Source: Lytechinus variegatus (Eukaryota > Echinodermata > Echinoidea > Temnopleuroida > Toxopneustidae). From it: DNA of 64,000 nt. A program made the translations under genes and the position numbers. Position 1 is the first letter of the stretch. The number at the start of each line of letters is the position of its first letter. The stretch spans positions 22,087,785-22,151,784 of the forward strand of contig NC_054757.1 in NCBI RefSeq assembly GCF_018143015.1, given 5' to 3'. The notes under the pieces were generated by a model. The model saw only the letters and a list, made by a program, of their open reading frames with translations. It ran no database searches and was not told the origin of the DNA. Shown piece by piece: positions 46,342 to 58,629 of the stretch.

Positions 46342-47815
46342 CTGTATGGAAACAAATGAGAATGCAACTTAGAGACTACTGCATGGTGAAAATATAAATT
46401 ATTAGATTTATGTCGATTTTGCAGGAACCCACACTACCCCTCCACACACACATTTTTCAACATCACTTCCTAATCAATCTCAGCTGCATTTTCTCCAGGC
46501 GGTATGAGCTTATTTCGCCCTCGCCGATCAAAAGTCAAGCATGGTGAATCTATGTTTGGATTGTGGTCCAGAGTTCGAAAAGTACCCCTCCCCCCCGAAA
46601 AAAATGAATTTGTCATTCAACCTATGTAATTTGAAAGGAATGGTAAAAAAAAATATGAAAAAGGCAGATGGAATTGATCACGACGATGATTATGATAGTG
46701 AGGGGGATGATGCGATGATGAAACAATGACGACAACGACGATATACCGACGATAATGTTAATGATACCAATGATGAAGAAAACGATGATCATGATGATTA
46801 TGATGATGATGGTGATAATGACGACGATGATACAGATGGCAACCACGGGCCGCTCACATCGACTGAGTGTTAGTGATGACCGTGATTGTAGGATTGTGTA
46901 AATAAAAAATCAAAGCGGTAGCATATGAACTGAATTATTTGTCAAATACGAACAGCGCCTCATACTCCGGGAAGGGTTGCTCCTCATCCAACCTGGCGTT
47001 AGATGTGAGTGTTCCCTTCAAAATATTTTGCCGGGTGCGCAGGCGCGGTGCAACTATAAAGGTCTACGGCATATTCCATTGCTAGGTAAAGATCTTAGTC
47101 ACTTGAATAACTGAACCTTACAGGCCTGTAACTAATCGTTAATTTCACTTCTTACTCTTGCCCGATCAAGCAACAAACGAAGAAAATCCATGATCTTCCA
47201 GGAATCATTTCAGCTCCCCCGATGACCAGTTTGACAAATTCTGTGGAAAAACTGTCAAACCTCCATTTTGAAAGCCGCCATTGCCATGATTGCTTGACTC
47301 AGATACATCTATGATTAAGTAATCTCAGGGCTGCCAATTGTGATCGAATTCTTCTCATTATTCTTAGTTATTCGCAACACAATAAGGCTTGTCAAAGAAA
47401 AGCCTGTCGTAGCAACAATACATGACTCACATTGAATAGAGGCACTTCATTGCTTCATAGGGCAAATTGAATAGTTTATCAACGTTTATTCCGCTTCAAA
47501 GCACACGTCTATGGCAAAGCTTTCAGAGGATGACTGTCCAATAGTGGGATAAGTTAATGTGAATTCTTTTGTGAAAAATGTAGATTCGTTTAATTGTTTA
47601 ACTCGAGGATAGGATAGCACCAATGCCTGTAGTGTATTCATTGCTTTGAAGTAAGTTTTAAAAAAAGTTCATAAAAGTTGTATTAACGTTTTTTATCATT
47701 AATTCAATTAAGGGCTTGACTGCCATGCCTTTAGCGTATTATATCGGTTTGATGCACGATATAAAAAGTTTATATAACACATGAAGAAGTTATCTTTTAT
47801 CATTATTAATTCAAT
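46342..47815. other. Upstream intron or flank of the synaptotagmin-like gene
   Basis: I could not find the missing 5' exon(s) here. The stretch holds an imperfect GAT repeat (46680-46835) and AT-rich sequence only. Confidence 0.4.
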
Positions 47816-47821
47816 CAACGG

Positions 47822-47897
47822 TTTGAATGTCATGCCGTGAATCGAACCCCGCACTTCTATGCGTGAGGTCAAGCGACCACTACCCCGAACATCCACA
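47822..47897 (-). mobile_element. tRNA-derived SINE head
   Basis: The minus strand reads GGGTAGTGGTCGCTTGACC (A-box-like), then GCGGGGTTCGATTCACGGC (B box). The ends do not pair as an acceptor stem, so a functional tRNA is unlikely. Confidence 0.55.
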
Positions 47898-48149
47898 GTA
47901 GCTGATTATTTTCGATCAAGTCTATTTGAACTCATTGAAAGCTAGATATTATTCTGTTCCCCCAAACATGCCCAAAGTATACTCCAAATGGTTCCATTCA
48001 AATAAGAATGTCTGTCCTACGGTAGGAATAAGAGTCTCATTGTAAACGCACGTAATGTACTTTACTTACTCATTGGCTTAAGGGAAGAAGGCACCTTAAT
48101 TGGCCATATTTTGAGGAGCAGGGGGTAGCCTAAACAACATGACGTTACC

Positions 48150-48470
48150 ACCACAACGTGCCATCATTACCATCATCATCACCACCACCATCATCATCAT
48201 CATCATCATCATCACCATCTCCACCACCACCATCATCATCACCACCACCCCCATCATCATCACCATGATCACTACCACCACCACGACCATCTCCATCACC
48301 ACCACCATCATCATCTCCATCATCATCATCACTACCACCACCACCATCACCACTACCACCATCATCATCATCACCATCATATGGACCACAACCATCATCA
48401 CCACCACCACCACCAATACCATCATCTTTCAGCATCACCATCAAAATAATTATCACCATCCATCCACTAA
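48150..48470. repeat. ATC/ACC microsatellite
   Basis: An imperfect trinucleotide tract of CAT and CAC units. The Thr/Ile, Val/Met and Asp/Gly open frames in it are by-products. Confidence 0.9.
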
Positions 48471-48508
48471 AAACAATTAGACATATTAGTCATATTATGG
48501 GAGTAAAT

Positions 48509-49043
48509 CCCGAGGGGGGGGCACTTCCATTCACGAGTGGATACCATGCGCGACCATGGGGCCTCGAAAAGCACCCTAAACACGTAATTTCCATATGAAA
48601 ATGCACCCCTTAACAAGTATTGGTGTGTCAAACCCTACCCTTAACAAGTATTGGAAACAAAACGATAATCTTGGCAAATATTCCCTGAAATGAACCCTTA
48701 AACAAGTATTGTTACGGGTCCCTTGGTCGTCGGATTTATTTGGTTTAGTACGACCCCACCTTATACACCTCGCCTAAATATTTTCTAAACACGTAGTGTT
48801 GGGGCAAAAAAGACATCCTTTATAAAACATCTTAATTTTGTTTTATCATCCCCGCAAATTCGACCCTAAACACGTAATTTTCCTAGCGAAATAGATACCC
48901 TTTTTTCATTATTTTTGTATTTTTGACACCCTTATCACGTTACGTACGTAACGTGCCCTATCGTGAAAAGGACATCCTTTTTACGTGTTTTTTGGTCGCG
49001 CATGGTATCCACTCGTCAATGTAAGTGCCCCCCCCCCCCCGGG
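48509..49043. mobile_element. hAT-like G-tract MITE, copy 2
   Basis: A perfect 8-bp duplication GAGTAAAT (48501-48508, 49044-49051). The left inner arm ACGAGTGGATACCATGCGCG pairs with CGCGCATGGTATCCACTCGT on the right. The palindrome CACGTTACGTACGTAACGTG lies at 48936-48955. Direct repeats of TTAACAAGTATTGG occupy the left half. Confidence 0.88.
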
Positions 49044-49654
49044 GAGTAAATCCATTACAAATGACAATCTTAATATGTAATTTTCGATAAAAAATGACTA
49101 CTATATGCTTGTACAAACTGACAAAGGAAGCTTGATCCAGCCCTCATCAGCAAATCAGGATGTCATTGATTTTTATCAGAGTCGGACGGACACACGTATC
49201 CGACTTTACACCACCAAAGGTTGCATTTCTACACTGACTGGGTGACGTAATCATGCTAATTGAGAATAAGAGCAGACACAGGAACATTCAATTGACTACA
49301 CTTTATTACATTAGGTTGGATAATCACTGCAAGACTACCACCAAAAAAACATCACTCTGTTTTTATTTACCAAGTACATGTCCCACGAGGAAAGTGAAAG
49401 ATGAAGACAAAGGTACAACGGATAATATTCTTATTGCTATTGAACATTCTAATTGTTCATGGACAACAGGAGATTGAGATCGACAGCGGGATGCCCATAA
49501 CAGGTATTTTTCTTATAAATCACTTTATTAGTGATAAAAGGGGAAACGGTCATAACAATAAGTATCTGTTCTAAATGAACATGATAAAGAGTAACATGAA
49601 ATTGATACAGTACGGTAATTAATATATTGATTTGATTTTCAGACATTTAAGGAG

Positions 49655-49725
49655 GTGGTGACGTGGTCAGTGGTCTAAGGTACGTGACTTGACATATGAA
49701 AGTTCGAGGTTTAATACCCGCCTAC
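49655..49725 (+). mobile_element. tRNA-derived SINE head, weak
   Basis: GTGGTCAGTGGTCTAAGG followed at tRNA-like spacing by AGTTCGAGGTTTAATACCC. The B box is degraded and no body was recognised. Confidence 0.4.
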
Positions 49726-50229
49726 CATTCATACAGACAGTGCATTTCAAGAAAGTTTTACAACGAATGACATGAATGATGTAGGCATTGTGAGTTATGT
49801 GTGAATGTTTTTTTTTTTTTATTTTTTTTTAATGTGACTTGTATTCTGTACAACTTGTTAGTAAAGGAAATTCCATTGGTAAAGACGAGTATTGGACCAG
49901 GACTGTATCTTGACTATGGGAGTCCGTATCCGGGGTCCGTATTCAGTTTAACTTAGGCCACGATCTTTGCGCTAAAATAATGGGCCTATTTTTTTCTAGA
50001 TAAGACTATTTTCGATATTTTTCTCAGACAAAAGTGAATTGTTTGAGTAAGAAATGAGCTGGTAATTTGAACCTGTAATATTAAAGATTTGTCTCACAAT
50101 GGTTATCCACAGTTAAACTCCAAGGGCGCCCTCTAAACCCAACTTTAGATCACTAAACAGGGAACACTATGATGATGTCCTCTAACCAGGGAAGTGTTAC
50201 GTAGAAACTTCCCTGCTCTAACCATGCAT

Positions 50230-52442
50230 GCTAACTCCAAGGCGAAGAAACGAACCAACCAATCTTATTTTTTTAATGCGTCCCGGAAATAATAGGTCAT
50301 CGAGAAAGGTTATTTTTATCCAAATAGCAAATACTTTTAATGATTTCTTTGTTGAAATTGGTTCTAGGCTAGCTAACACCACTCCTCAAAATTATGCAGA
50401 TTTCAAAACGTATCTACCTGAACCAAATTCTAAATCATTGTTTTTCAGTCCGGTAACCCAACGTGAAATATGTAATATTGTCATGCGTTTTGGTAACAAG
50501 GCCCCGGGTCTAGACGATTGCTCTCCTAAGATTGTCAAACTTGTAATCGAATTAATAAGCGAACCTTTGTGTCATATATTTAATCTATCACTTGCGTCTG
50601 GGATATTTCCAGATAAAATGAAAACTGCAAGAATTTCTCCAATTTTTAAAACCGGTAATAGAGAACAGGTTAATAATTGCAGGCCCATATCAGTCCTTTC
50701 TATTTTTTCCAAAATATTGGAAAAGGTTATTTATAAAAGGACCTATAATTTTCTTGAAAAAAATAATTGTCTTTTTAAATCTCAATACGGTTTCCGTAGT
50801 GACCATTCAACAGAACTGGCTGTCCTTGAATTAACAAATAAAATCATTGACTCTTTTGAACGCGATTCATTCGCGATTGGAATATTTATTGACCTGTCAA
50901 AAGCGTTTGACACGATTGATCATACTATACTTTTAACTAAACTAAATAACTATGGTATTCGTGGGACTGCCCTTGATCTTTTATCTAGCTACCTCTTAAA
51001 TCGTAAGCAATGTACTTTATATAACTCTGTTCAATCCGAATATAGGACAATTACATGTGGAGTTCCACAAGGGTCATTACTAGGCCCGCTCTTATTCATT
51101 TTATTTATCAATGACATATATCGTTCATCAAACCTTCTTTCCTTTATCATGTAGGCTGACGATACAAACATAGTTTATTCTGATAAAAATCTTTACCACT
51201 TGTGTGAAACTGTTAATACCGAATTGAGTAATGTCTGTAAATGGTTCAGTGCAAACAAACTCACAATCAATTACAAAAAATGCAATTACATTATTTTCCG
51301 TAACTCTACAAGGCATATAGATTTTAATCATGTTGAAGTTAGGCATAATAACCAAATTATTCCCAGAGTTGAAAATACAAAATTTCTTGTTATTATCATT
51401 GACAGTAGTTTAACATGGTCACATCACATAAATGAAATTGAAAACAAGGTAGCGAAAAATATCGGAATTATATATCGCCTAAGCTTTTATCTTCCAAAAC
51501 CGGTCCTACGTACATTATATTGCTCTCTAATCTTGCCATATTTTTATTATTGTAATTTGGTCTGGGCTAACACATACCAAACCCATCTTAAAAAATTATG
51601 TTCCCTTCAAAATAAAATTGTGCGTATAATTTCTGTGAACGACATCATACCACCAACAGACACGAAATCTTTATTTCATTCCCAGAAACTGCTGAAATTT
51701 AACGACATCAATAAACTTCAGCAATGTAATTTTATGTACAGGTGTTTAAATTCTCAAATTCCAGAAAATTTTCGTGATTTCTTTACGCATGTATCAAATA
51801 TACATCATTTTGATATCCGAACAAATAACCAAATATATATTCCTAAACACAAAAAGATTATCTTTCAACACAACATCCGTTATTCTGGCCCGAAAATATG
51901 GAATGATCTTCCAGACTACATAAAAAAATCCTTGTCAGCAACTAGCTTAAAATTTAAGATTAAAAAATCAATTTTATCATCCTATGCTTGAATTTCTTAA
52001 TACCTTACATTCCTTTTGATCTTAAGTTAACATGAATAATGTGCAAATGTTGCGGCATTATTTTTTTTATCTCTCCCTCTCTCCATCATACATTGTTGTA
52101 CGCTCTACTTGCTAGGTACTCGGTAACTCATGCCCGCCCGCCTTCCTGCTCACTTCTCCCTCTCTCGTTTTCTTCCCGTTTTCTTTTCTACTTCTTTTCT
52201 CCTTTCCTAGCCCTTTCTTATCTTTGTATTGTATTTTGTGTATTGTATATTTGTCCACAGGCGCGTATCCCGCCACAAGCATTATGCTTCTAGGGACATA
52301 CGCCTTCCTCTTTACACATAAGTTGTTTATATTTATATTCTTTATAGAAATTGATTTGAAGTGTATTCTTGTGAACAATAATGAATGTAACTTTGTAAAA
52401 TGGAGGAAAATAAATGTTTATTTGAATTGAATTGAATTGAAT
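50230..52442 (+). mobile_element. CR1/L2-group LINE, 5'-truncated, reverse transcriptase present
   Basis: Frame 50228-51150 carries the reverse transcriptase fingers and palm: KAPGLDDCSPKIVK, ISPIFKTGNR, NNCRPISVLSIFSKILEKVI, YGFRSDHST, IFIDLSKAFDTIDH (catalytic Asp, motif A) and CGVPQGSLLGPLLFILFIND. A TAG at 51151-51153 sits just before the catalytic ADDT (motif C), in the same frame. The frame then runs to TGA at 51989 through thumb and C-terminal domains, ending GPKIWNDLPDYI. The copy thus shows one visible stop. Endonuclease is missing. The 3' untranslated part has a hairpin (52259-52305) and a (TTGAA)n tail at 52420-52442. Confidence 0.92.
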
Positions 52443-52690
52443 AACTTAATCACAAAAAGACCAATAAATGGAATATCATTGAAAAGCTCATATCATTGAA
52501 AAACTGAGAATCTCTTACTTGCTACTCACATAATGAGTGCACCAATTGAAGAAAATTTACAAAAAGAGTCATTTGGCGGACGGTATTTGAATTTCAATAA
52601 GGAAATTTGTCTCGAATGTTTCATATCTACTTTTCAATTTGACACATCAACTTGATTGTCCAATAAATAACAAAGTTTTGTTTCCCTTAA

Positions 52691-54008
52691 ATGGTTCTAG
52701 AATTTTCTTTTATTAATATGCTATCGCTATTACGAAGTTATGGAATCTTTGTTTTCGTGGTTTTTCTTGAAGGTAAGACACGCCCACCTCAGGACTGTCC
52801 AATCAACAATGATCTTCAATATCGTCGCTGTCTCTCTCCTTGCCAACCAAGAACTTGTTGGGATCTTCGCATGGAACCTCCCAACGGCCGACCATGTGTG
52901 CGCATGTGCGTGAGTGGGTGGGCGTGTCCCCCTGGCCAATATCTTCTCGATGGTTATGCGGATGTGTGTGTGAAGAAAAAGGCGTGTAAAAAGCTAAAGA
53001 AGAAACGAGTCACTGACTGTACTTTTGAGGGAAATATCGTACCGGTAAGTTTGTTTTTGTTTTAGGTTTTTAATGAAAAAATCCAGTAATTATCAAAATT
53101 TGGGCAATAATTATTCAAATTGTCTTGATAATTATTTTTCACTTCAATTCGTCGACCGATTGTTGGCTTTAGTAATTTTTTTTTCACAAAACGCTGACTG
53201 TTTTGGGCGTTGGTGAATTTTTCCGCTCTAAAATGTTTGTGGATTATAACTCTTTAGCCTCAAAATATTGACAATTTTAGGCGTTGATTACCCTTTTTCC
53301 TTCTATAATGCTGACCCTTTTAGGGCGTTGATAACCATTTTTGCTTCAATATCGGAAAAATAAAAATTAAAACGCAAACAATATCACTTTGAATATAATT
53401 ATGTAAGACAATGATCATGATGACTATCAAGATTCCGGAATCCGAATGGATCTTCTTTTCATGCTTGTTTTAAACAGGTTTTCACTTTGGGTAAATTAAA
53501 GAGGATATTCGTGACGAAACAAATATGAAGAGTGTTATCCTGTCGAATATTTCCAGTTTTCATATAAAGTTACTCTTCTGTGTTAGAAAATAAACATAAT
53601 TCAAATTTATTTATTTCATTATTTCATTATTATTTATATAATAATTGTAGTGATCCGACTTATGAATAATGGGTCTTCTTTTTATGCTTGTAAACAGGTT
53701 TTCACTTTGGGTAAATAAAAGAGGATATACGTGACGAAACAAATATGAAGAGCGTTATCTTGTCGAATATTTTCAGTTTTCATATAAATTTACTATTCTA
53801 TGTTAGGAAATAAACTTAATAATTGTCGTGATCCGACTTATGAATTAATACATAATCCAGCTTTTTTTACTTATGATTTTTTATATGTCTCATTTGCTTC
53901 TATGTTTAGCTTGACACCAACTTTCTAAGAGGATCTGACACATGTCGATGCTTTGTCGATGGACAGGTTCGATGCAGGAATGCTTTCCCAGAGGAGAACC
54001 ATAACTGA
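52691..54008 (+). CDS. Small secreted cysteine-rich protein, TIL-like plus VWC-like motifs, two exons
   Basis: Exons 52691-53044 and 53910-54008 join at a phase-0 intron (GTAAGT donor, GTTTAG acceptor) and end at TGA, giving 150 residues. A hydrophobic start (LLRSYGIFVFVVFLEG) looks like a signal peptide; initiation at Met10 (52718) would give a more typical one. The body has the Cys spacing of a trypsin-inhibitor-like domain: DCPINNDLQYRRC, SPCQPRTC, GRPCVRMC, WACPPGQYLLDG and CVKKKAC. Nine of the usual ten Cys are seen; Trp stands where GCxC would have one. A basic linker KKLKKKR leads to DCTFEGNIVP and, from exon 2, SDTCRCFVDGQVRC, a short VWC-like motif. Such TIL-plus-VWC-type modules occur in mucin/von Willebrand-type proteins and in secreted protease inhibitors. 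Whether it inhibits a protease cannot be told. A LINE tail lies 250 bp upstream. Confidence 0.75.
53440..53850. repeat. Tandem duplication of about 215 bp in the TIL gene intron
   Basis: AACAGGTTTTCACTTTGGGT occurs at 53474 and 53693. The units share GTGACGAAACAAATATGAAG and TTTTCATATAAA. A second, shorter series with GGGCGTTG (53195, 53275, 53318) precedes it. Confidence 0.75.
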
Positions 54009-54460
54009 AAGTCAAACAGGATAATAATGTATATGGCATACATAAAATTCATTTATGATATCTTAATATCATGAAAGGCAATTATATATTGTCATGATAA
54101 TATCTATTCATGATTTCCAACATTTCCATTTCTAAAACAAGAATCATAAAGATAAAAATACGTCACATTGCAATACATAATATATTATAGTAAAGAAAAT
54201 ATATTTTACAAGCTATAGGGAAAATGAAGGGGAGGGGGTAAAGAACATTTGGGGGCAAAGGCGGGCACATTTTTTGCCTGTTTCACAAAATCGAGAGCGA
54301 AGCTCGAGGATGTTTAATACAGGCTCTACTTACCTGAAAGGGGACATGTTCATGAATGTTTGCAGGGTGACACGACATTTCTCCTGCGGCAATCGTTCCG
54401 GGCTTATTTTCGTCTAAGGTGTGGGGTTCGGGTTAGAATTGTAATAGGGTCTTATATTAA

Positions 54461-56742
54461 GGGACTTTCACACCGAAGCTTACGTAGAGTTGCGTAGGGA
54501 GTACGCGAAAATTCGCTGCGTACGTACTCATCGGCGTAGTCTCTGCGTAGGGGAGCATAGTGTCGTGTAGAGTTGCGTAGTCATGTCTACGTAGCGTTGC
54601 GTACGGTTGCGTATAGCATCTTTGTGGAAACAAAATACAGTAGGCCTATATATCATTCCCTGCTTTATAAACTTCTCAAGCAACACTTTGCTGCTCTTTG
54701 CTTTTTCTCCTGTCCACAGGAGCCCAACAAGCTGTTGACGAAATTCATTCTCGAGGTTCTTGGTTCATAGGTTTATTCATTTTAAATATATACTGTTGTC
54801 TATTTTATGTCGTTTACTGTGCCTTTTATTATTGTTATAATCATTTTTTTCCTTTTTTCAAATAATTTCAATTAGGCCTACGTGTATATGTTTTAAATTT
54901 CTTTGATCTGTTTTATTTCTAAACATAGGAGATTTGTTTATATATTGTGTATTATAGGTTATGCATTGACTTTTAGTAAATAATAAATAAAAACATATTT
55001 GCTGTTGACCTGAACACTGTACTGCTGTGAAGTAGAATAGAAATATAATGACTCGTCTGTTAAGTCAATTCTAAAGTTTTCGGGGCAAGACATGAAATAA
55101 AGGGCTAAATCAGTTTAAAAATGCTGTGAGCTAGGGAATCGACCGAGCCAAAAATAGCATTTAGAATAGATAAACCAAATTTTTGCAACTGATTATGAAA
55201 TGATGTATGTTTTAAACATCATGACAAAATCCGTCATAACAAATTTATTTATGTATTAAAAAACTATTTTTGGCTCGCTCGCTTCCCTCGATCACTCACT
55301 TAATTTGAAGTTATATTGCCCTTGTGTCGTGTCTTGCCCCGAAAACTTTAGTCTCATTAGGCCACTGACCTCCGCCCAAATAAAAAAATAAAATGAAAGC
55401 TTTCACAAAAAAAAGATCCCTCACAAGAGATCAAAGCAGCCCCAACCATGAATACAGATCGACACCCATATGCGTGCCAGTATGGTACAATGTTGAAAAA
55501 AAAACTGATTTTACAAAAAAAAAGATTTCGCAGAAAGCAATAACAAAACCATTCTGTAAATTCATGAAACAGGATTTTTTTGGAATTTAACCGAACAGGT
55601 CTGTTTAAAAAGGGGAAAAGGTCGTTTTCTTAAAGGAAATTTGTAAGGAACGTTGGGAACGTTCTATTCACCAAATACCAATTTCCTGTAACATTACGCA
55701 ATCTGGTAAGATTACAGGTGTTCTCGAGACTCTGCTGCAGAAACATCTTTTAAGGATAAATTCTCTAACCGTGTAGAATGGCCCACTTTGAATTCTATCA
55801 AGATAATTATGAAATTTGGCGCTTTAAACATTTTGTTGACGTAGATGGTGTTCTTTAATATTGGTGAACGAAAAGAAAATCAGAAATCAGATAGCCGACT
55901 TCAATTTTTGATGTTTGCGGTGAGGTTGTCCGAAACAGAATTACGGAGCAGAAAGCGTGTTGCGAATTGCTTTTGCGTTTTTGCAAACAGAACCACAGAG
56001 CCGAAAACGTGTTCTGATTTTGTATTTGATGTATAAAATACAAATTTAGAATGAGAAATCAGAAAAGGCCCACTAAGTAATTCTGATTTCAATTGTCTGC
56101 TTTTGATCTACGAGTACCTTGATTGTTTTTGCGTGTCTCTTTTTCTTCTGTTGTTTTGTAGTTTCGTCGCTAGCTGCATCACTATGTTCAGATTGTGGTG
56201 CAGGTGAATCTCCAACTTGATCACTTGAAACAGAAAGGACAGGAGATTTCTTGCCCCTCTTGGTCTTATTTTTTGGCATCTTGCATCAATATGGACATAA
56301 CAATTAATCATTAAAATTAAGTGCAGTGCTGATTTGGTTATGGCAGAGCTGTCATCGTGACTGACTGCACAATCAGCAAAAACCAGATGAGAAACCGTAG
56401 GTTCCAGCATGAGTACGCCAATAATTAGCAACTATACGCAAATGTACGCCAGGTCTACCCAAGTTTACGTCGGTCCGCAACACTACGCCATTAAAAAAAG
56501 GGCGTTTTGAGAAACCGGGGCATTTTGGCGTAGTGTTGCGTAGAGTGGCATACAGTTGCTTAGTGTTGCGTAGGCTTGCGTATGTCCTGCGTTCTCTGGC
56601 TCTGCGCCAACAGTACGCCAAAAAATTAACTTGCGTAGTCTTGAATAGACTTGCGTAGACTAGCGTATGCAAAATAAATGACGGCGTAGTGTTGCGTGGT
56701 CTCTACGCAACTCTACGCAATCTTCGGTGTGAAAACCCCATA
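54461..56742. mobile_element. Transposon remnant with GCGTAG subterminal repeats
   Basis: The left end GGGACTTTCACACCGAAG and the inverted right end GGGGTTTTCACACCGAAG begin arms rich in GTTGCGTAG, which recurs many times in both ends (54490-54615, 56430-56720). TTAA precedes the left tip; on the right a TTAA lies a few bases beyond the apparent tip. Between the arms is AT-rich DNA and a minus-strand open stretch (56279-56114, MPKNKTKRGKKSPVLSVSSD start, very basic) that could be a transposon-encoded fragment. A repeat piece is inserted beside it. Confidence 0.6.
55855..56110. repeat. Dispersed repeat, CAGAAATCAG/AGAAATCAGA family
   Basis: Pieces sharing TAGATCAAAA(A/G)CAG, GGGCTTTTTCTGATT and CATTCTAAATTTGTA occur here, at 56780-56930, at 58500-58620 and at 59740-59815. 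Boundaries are not clear. These look like fragments of one dispersed family. Confidence 0.5.
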
Positions 56743-56934
56743 GGCTTAAGACAGGCAAAACAATCAACCGAAGGTACTTTGTAGATCAAAAACAGAAAAT
56801 CTAAATTAGAAATACGTAGTGGGCTTTTTCTGATTTCTCATTCTAAATTTGTATCTTATACATCAAATACAAAATCAGAACATGGTTTCAGCTCTGGTGC
56901 AAAAACGCAAAAAGCAAATCGCAAAAAAAGTTAT

Positions 56935-57735
56935 ATGTCATCATGGCGAGATATTTGGACTCTCGCCGGGCCTTGGACACTTCATATCTTGCCATGTCGA
57001 CATATTATACAGATATTGCCTACCTAGAGTTTGAATATAACATTTCCTCTCCCCGATGGAGTTATATTTTTCCCAAGGGAATATATTTTGCCCGAAGCGC
57101 GCAGCGCTGAGGGAAAATATTATCCCGAGGGAAAAATATAGCTTCGGAGGGGAGTTGAAATGTTATTTATTAAAACGATAGACCAGGCAATATCTGTTAT
57201 ATTATATAGTATATGTGGATTCGCCATCAGAAATTGCATTCATCATCTGGTTCAAGAGCGAAATTCTTGCTACAGCTCTGATCCGTCTACGTCATAATAG
57301 ATTTTTTTTTGAAAATACATCAAGCGCGTTCTTCATGCAATCGACGCGTTAACACTAGTGCGTACATCAAATAAACTATCTTGTTGCGCAACTTGTATGC
57401 AGCGAGTGACGTCACCTTAGTGGATATAACGCCGCAATTGAAAATACTACGCAGTATATTCCCTGGGATGACGTCAAAACCTAGAATATAACAAATGCGA
57501 TCCTCGCAGCTATGGTCACGTGATGGCGTATTGACCTATCACTGATTCGAATTTGCATAGCCTATGTAATATAACTTTTTATAAGTCGACTTGGCGAGAT
57601 GACGTATCTTGTCATGTCGACAAAATAAGGTTATGTCGACTTGGCAGATAAAGCATCTCGCCATGTCGATATAATGAGGTTATTATGTCGAAATGGCAAG
57701 ATAAAGTATCTCGCCAAGTCGTCAAGTCGATTGCA
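56935..57735. repeat. Direct and inverted CTCGCCATGTCGA repeats
   Basis: CATGGCGAGATAT, CTTGCCATGTCGACATA (56935-57010) and a tighter array at 57587-57735 (GACTTGGCGAGATGACG, ATCTCGCCATGTCGATATAA and similar, about 45-bp step). Between them lies a GGGAAAATAT-type inverted repeat around GCGCGCAGCGCTGAG at 57098. Confidence 0.55.
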
Positions 57736-57923
57736 CTTTAAAGGCTCTTCATCAATTAGCCAAAGAACATGTTTTGCCAAGCTTAATAAAAACGACTGGT
57801 AGGTGTATTATGACAGTCGTCATTCACGTATACTTTTGTATCCGAAATGTGTTCTACACCACCTCGTCTGATACTACCGTACTACTACAGCGGTTTTGAA
57901 GGTTATTTGCGTTTTAATGAATA

Positions 57924-58489
57924 TCCCGGGGGCCGGGGGCCCGGGGGGGGGGGCGGGGGGGCCACTTCCATTCACGAGTGGATACCATGCGCGACCATGG
58001 GGTCTCGAAAAGCACCCTAAACACGTAATTTCCATATTATGAAAATGCACCCCTTAACAAGTATTGGTGTGTCAAACCCTACCCTTAACAAGTATTGGAA
58101 ACAAAACGATAATCTTGGCAAATATTCCCTGAAATGAACCCCTAAACAAGTACAGGAATGTTTTATTGTTACGGGTCCTTCGGTCGTCGGCTTTACCTTA
58201 TTTGGTTTAGTACGACCCCACCTTCTACACCTCACGCAAATCGGACTCTAAACACGAAGTGTTGGGCCAAAAAGGACATCCTTTATAAAACATTTTAATT
58301 TTGTTTTATCATCCCCGCAAATTCGACCCTAAACACGTAATTGTCCAAGCGAAATAGATACCCTTTTTTCATTATTTTTGTGTTTTTGACACCCTTATCA
58401 CGTTACGTACGCAACGTGCCCTATCGTGAAAAAGACATCCTTTTTACGTGTTTTTTTGGTCGCGCGTGGTATCCACTCGTCAATGTAAA
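57924..58489. mobile_element. hAT-like G-tract MITE, copy 3, right tip missing
   Basis: It starts CCCGGG plus a long interrupted G tract and keeps ACGAGTGGATACCATGCGCG, TTAACAAGTATTGG repeats, and the palindrome at 58399 (one base changed). It runs to GGTATCCACTCGTCAATGTA but lacks the terminal C tract; unrelated repeat sequence follows. Confidence 0.8.
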
Positions 58490-58629
58490 TGTAAAAAGAT
58501 GTCTTTTTCGAGATAATTCGTTTTTCCGTTCCAATCACGAAGAAGCAAAAACGGAAATCTGCCCCGTGGTTTGGTTCTTGGAAACACAAAAACGAAATCA
58601 CGAGAAAAACGTGTTGTGACTTCGTTTTT

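Noticed and set aside
47822-47897. Possible functional tRNA gene on the minus strand
   Set aside because: A and B boxes are present, but the ends do not pair as an acceptor stem and the sequence resembles SINE heads.
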